Shown piece by piece: positions 62,326 to 64,000 of a stretch of DNA of 64,000 nt. The position numbers and the translations under genes are program-made. Source of the DNA: Humibacter albus DSM 18994 (lineage in GTDB: Bacteria; Actinomycetota; Actinomycetes; Actinomycetales; Microbacteriaceae); the NCBI RefSeq assembly GCF_000421825.1, contig NZ_ATXT01000011.1, positions 186,001 to 250,000 of the forward strand, given 5' to 3'. How positions within the stretch are numbered: position 1 is the stretch's first letter; each line of letters starts with the position of its first letter. The notes under the pieces were generated by a model. It worked only from the letters and a program-made list of their open reading frames with translations. It was not told where the DNA came from and did no database searches.

Positions 62326-62931
62326 CTACACCGGCTCGAGCGGCACCGGCTCACCGGCCGGGAGCTCGACGACGATCGGGTCGCCCGAGCGCACGACGCC
62401 GCCGGCGAGCACGACCGACATGACGCCCGCCTTGCGCACCACGGTGCCGTCGTCGAGCCGAGTGACCATCTCCTTCATCAGCTGCGGTGCGAGCCAGTTG
62501 ATCTTGTAGCACGGATTCCGCAGCCCGGTGAGCATGACCTTCGCCTCGGCGCCGAGGTGCAGCACAGTGCCCGTCGGAAGCGTGAGCAGGTCGAGGCCGG
62601 CGGTCGTGACGTTCTCCCCCATCTCGCCCGGCCGCACGCTGTAACCCTGCTGTGCGACGTCGCCGAACAGCTCGGCGTGCAACAGATGGACCTGCCGCAG
62701 GTTGGGCTGCGTCGGGTCCCGCTCCATGCGGGAGAGGTGCTGCACAGTCGTTCCCGCATGGGCGTCGCCTTCGACGCCCCAACCCTCGATCAGCCGGATC
62801 TCGTCGACGACTGGCTTGCTGAACCGGTGGCCGTCGTCACGGCTGACCGTGAGCACGCGAGGCGTCGCGGCGGCGACGGGGATGTCTGTGGCGGGCTCAG
62901 CGGTCGAGTCGGCGGTCGGTGCGGAAGTCAT
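62326..62931 (-). CDS. MOSC domain-containing protein
   Basis: Protein of 201 aa of the MOSC family, linked to molybdenum cofactor sulfuration. The motif GVEGDAHAG near residue 52 and LRQVHLLHAELF are typical. GEMGENVTTAGLDL follows, and the conserved Cys lies in GLRNPCYKIN. About 25 Ala/Thr-rich residues precede the domain. Stand-alone MOSC proteins in actinobacteria may act in sulfur-related resistance or Moco sulfuration; the function is not settled. ATG 62931 has CAGAAT 6 nt upstream, a weak leaderless box. Confidence 0.9.
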   Translation of the reverse strand: MTSAPTADSTAEPATDIPVAAATPRVLTVSRDDGHRFSKPVVDEIRLIEGWGVEGDAHAGTTVQHLSRMERDPTQPNLRQVHLLHAELFGDVAQQGYSVRPGEMGENVTTAGLDLLTLPTGTVLHLGAEAKVMLTGLRNPCYKINWLAPQLMKEMVTRLDDGTVVRKAGVMSVVLAGGVVRSGDPIVVELPAGEPVPLEPV

Positions 62932-63009
62932 GCATCCATTCTGCAGAACCGGACGGGCGTGCGGCGCGCGGTGCGTGATTCGAGACCGTGCAGGCATCCC
63001 CCGACGACG

Positions 63010-63041
63010 AAGCGGCCGGGCCCCGAAGGACCCGGCCGCTT
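63010..63041 (-). terminator. Hairpin terminator after rpsA
   Basis: Perfect 11-bp stem AAGCGGCCGGG / CCCGGCCGCTT with a 10-nt loop, 15 nt past the rpsA stop. Confidence 0.75.
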
Positions 63042-63056
63042 CTCGCGTGTGAGCGA

Positions 63057-64000
63057 TCAGTTGCTGCTCGAAAGCTTCTCGCGCAGAGCCGCGAGAGAAG
63101 CGTCGTCGGCCAGAGTGCCACCGGCGCCCTGGTCGCTCGAGTAGGTGGCACCGCTGCGGGCGGTGTCGGCCTGAGCGGCCTCCTCCTCGATGCCCTTGGC
63201 GACCTGGCGCTTGTGCGCCTCCCAGCGGGACTGAGCTTCGGCGTACTCCTGCTCCCACTTCTCGCGCTGAGCGTCGGAGCCTTCCTTCCACTCGCCCGTC
63301 TCGGGGTCGAAGCCCTCCGGGTACTTGTAGTTGCCCTGCTCGTCGTACTCCGTGAGCATGCCGTAGAGCGCCGGGTCGAACTCGGTGCTCTCCGGGTCCA
63401 CGCCCTCGTTCGCCTGCTTGAGCGACAGCGAGATGCGGCGGCGCTCCAGGTCGATGTCGATGACCTTGACGAAGACCTCCTCGCCGACCGACACGACCTG
63501 CTCGGCGAGCTCGACGTGCTTTCCGGACAGCTCGGAGATGTGCACGAGGCCCTCGATGCCGTCCGCGACGCGCACGAACGCACCGAACGGAACCAGCTTC
63601 GTGACCTTGCCGGGTGCGAACTGGCCGATGGCGTGCGTACGGGCGAAGACCTGCCACGGGTCTTCCTGAGTTGCCTTGAGAGACAGGGAGACGCGCTCGC
63701 GGTCGAGCTCGACGGAGAGCACCTCGACGGTGACCTCCTGGCCGACCTCGACGACCTCGCTGGCGTGCTCGATGTGCTTCCACGACAGCTCGGAGACGTG
63801 CACGAGGCCGTCCACACCGCCGAGGTCGACGAACGCACCGAAGTTGACGATCGACGAGACGATGCCCTTGCGCACCTGACCCGGGTGGAGGTTGGCGAGG
63901 AACTGCGAGCGGCTCTCCGACTGCGTCTGCTCGAGCAGGGCGCGGCGGGACAGGACCACATTGTTGCGGTTCTTGTCGAGCTCCAGGATCTTCGCCTCGA
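63057..64000 (-). CDS. rpsA: 30S ribosomal protein S1, C-terminal part
   Basis: The gene is cut by the right window edge; about 314 codons of the 3' part remain and the frame continues to base 64000. Two and a half S1 RNA-binding repeats are visible: KGIVSSIVNFGAFVDLGG with GLVHVSELSWKHI, then GKVTKLVPFGAFVRVADG with GLVHISELSGKHV. S1 binds mRNA on the small ribosomal subunit. The last 110 residues are an acidic, charged tail rich in Glu, Gln and Ala, common in actinobacterial S1. Nothing suggests a frameshift. Confidence 0.95.
   Translation of the reverse strand, partial: EAKILELDKNRNNVVLSRRALLEQTQSESRSQFLANLHPGQVRKGIVSSIVNFGAFVDLGGVDGLVHVSELSWKHIEHASEVVEVGQEVTVEVLSVELDRERVSLSLKATQEDPWQVFARTHAIGQFAPGKVTKLVPFGAFVRVADGIEGLVHISELSGKHVELAEQVVSVGEEVFVKVIDIDLERRRISLSLKQANEGVDPESTEFDPALYGMLTEYDEQGNYKYPEGFDPETGEWKEGSDAQREKWEQEYAEAQSRWEAHKRQVAKGIEEEAAQADTARSGATYSSDQGAGGTLADDASLAALREKLSSSN

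Overview
The window is high-GC DNA that reads as a chromosomal segment of an actinobacterium, most likely a member of the Microbacteriaceae (Micrococcales). The evidence is the gene set and order: RbpA, WhiA, OpcA, an actinobacterial-type short Pgi, a GlgA/GlgM-type synthase beside glgC, a CydDC fusion, and the run uvrA-uvrC-rapZ-whiA ... gap-pgk-tpiA-secG-rbpA. I see no insertion sequence, phage, CRISPR array, rRNA or tRNA gene. Almost all of it is core metabolism, and genes are often joined by ATGA/GTGA/TTGA stop-start overlaps.

Layout. 1-5.8 kb: the 3' end of a trehalose synthase gene, a DEDDh exonuclease, ribosomal protein L31 type B, a stand-alone ABC ATPase, the divergent pair glgA/glgM and glgC, and serB. 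5.8-10.5 kb: a SURF1-like protein, fabG, a DUF3099 membrane protein, a small Cys/His protein and an ABC-F protein. 10.6-15.8 kb: an iron-siderophore uptake operon (binding lipoprotein, two permeases, ATPase, FAD-dependent siderophore reductase) behind a tandem DtxR/IdeR-like box. 15.8-19.9 kb: sufB-sufD-Rieske ferredoxin-sufC-DUF59 on the minus strand. 20-23 kb: an orphan sugar-ABC permease and the heme O/heme A genes ctaB-ctaA. 23.2-31.6 kb: the pentose phosphate operon tkt-tal-pgi-zwf-opcA-pgl behind a structured leader. 31.7-43.2 kb: on the minus strand uvrA, uvrC, rapZ, whiA, sodA, gap, pgk, tpiA, secG and rbpA.

43.3-53.9 kb: a MoxR/DUF58/DUF4129 cluster, uvrB, and a three-gene unit of acyl-CoA ligase, acyltransferase-3 and MFS transporter. 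54-61.6 kb: the cytochrome bd operon cydA-cydB-cydDC, divergent from a BlaI-family repressor and a BlaR1-like M56 membrane protease. 61.6-64 kb: coaE, a MOSC protein and the 3' part of rpsA.

Two patterns stand out. First, the 101-bp gap between cydA and the BlaI-like gene holds three copies of the palindrome TTCTAC-N5-GTAGAA. Two abut, and the third contains the repressor gene's own -10 box. This implies that a BlaI/BlaR1-type proteolytic switch controls cytochrome bd as well as itself. Second, at least ten genes, including uvrA, uvrB, glgA/glgM, glgC, coaE and the BlaI-like gene, have a TANNNT box 6-7 nt before the start codon. This is the layout expected of leaderless mRNAs.

Functions rest on motif recognition by eye, with no database search. 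Start codons were picked from family N-termini, ribosome binding sites, overlaps and -10 spacing, and are less certain than the stops.
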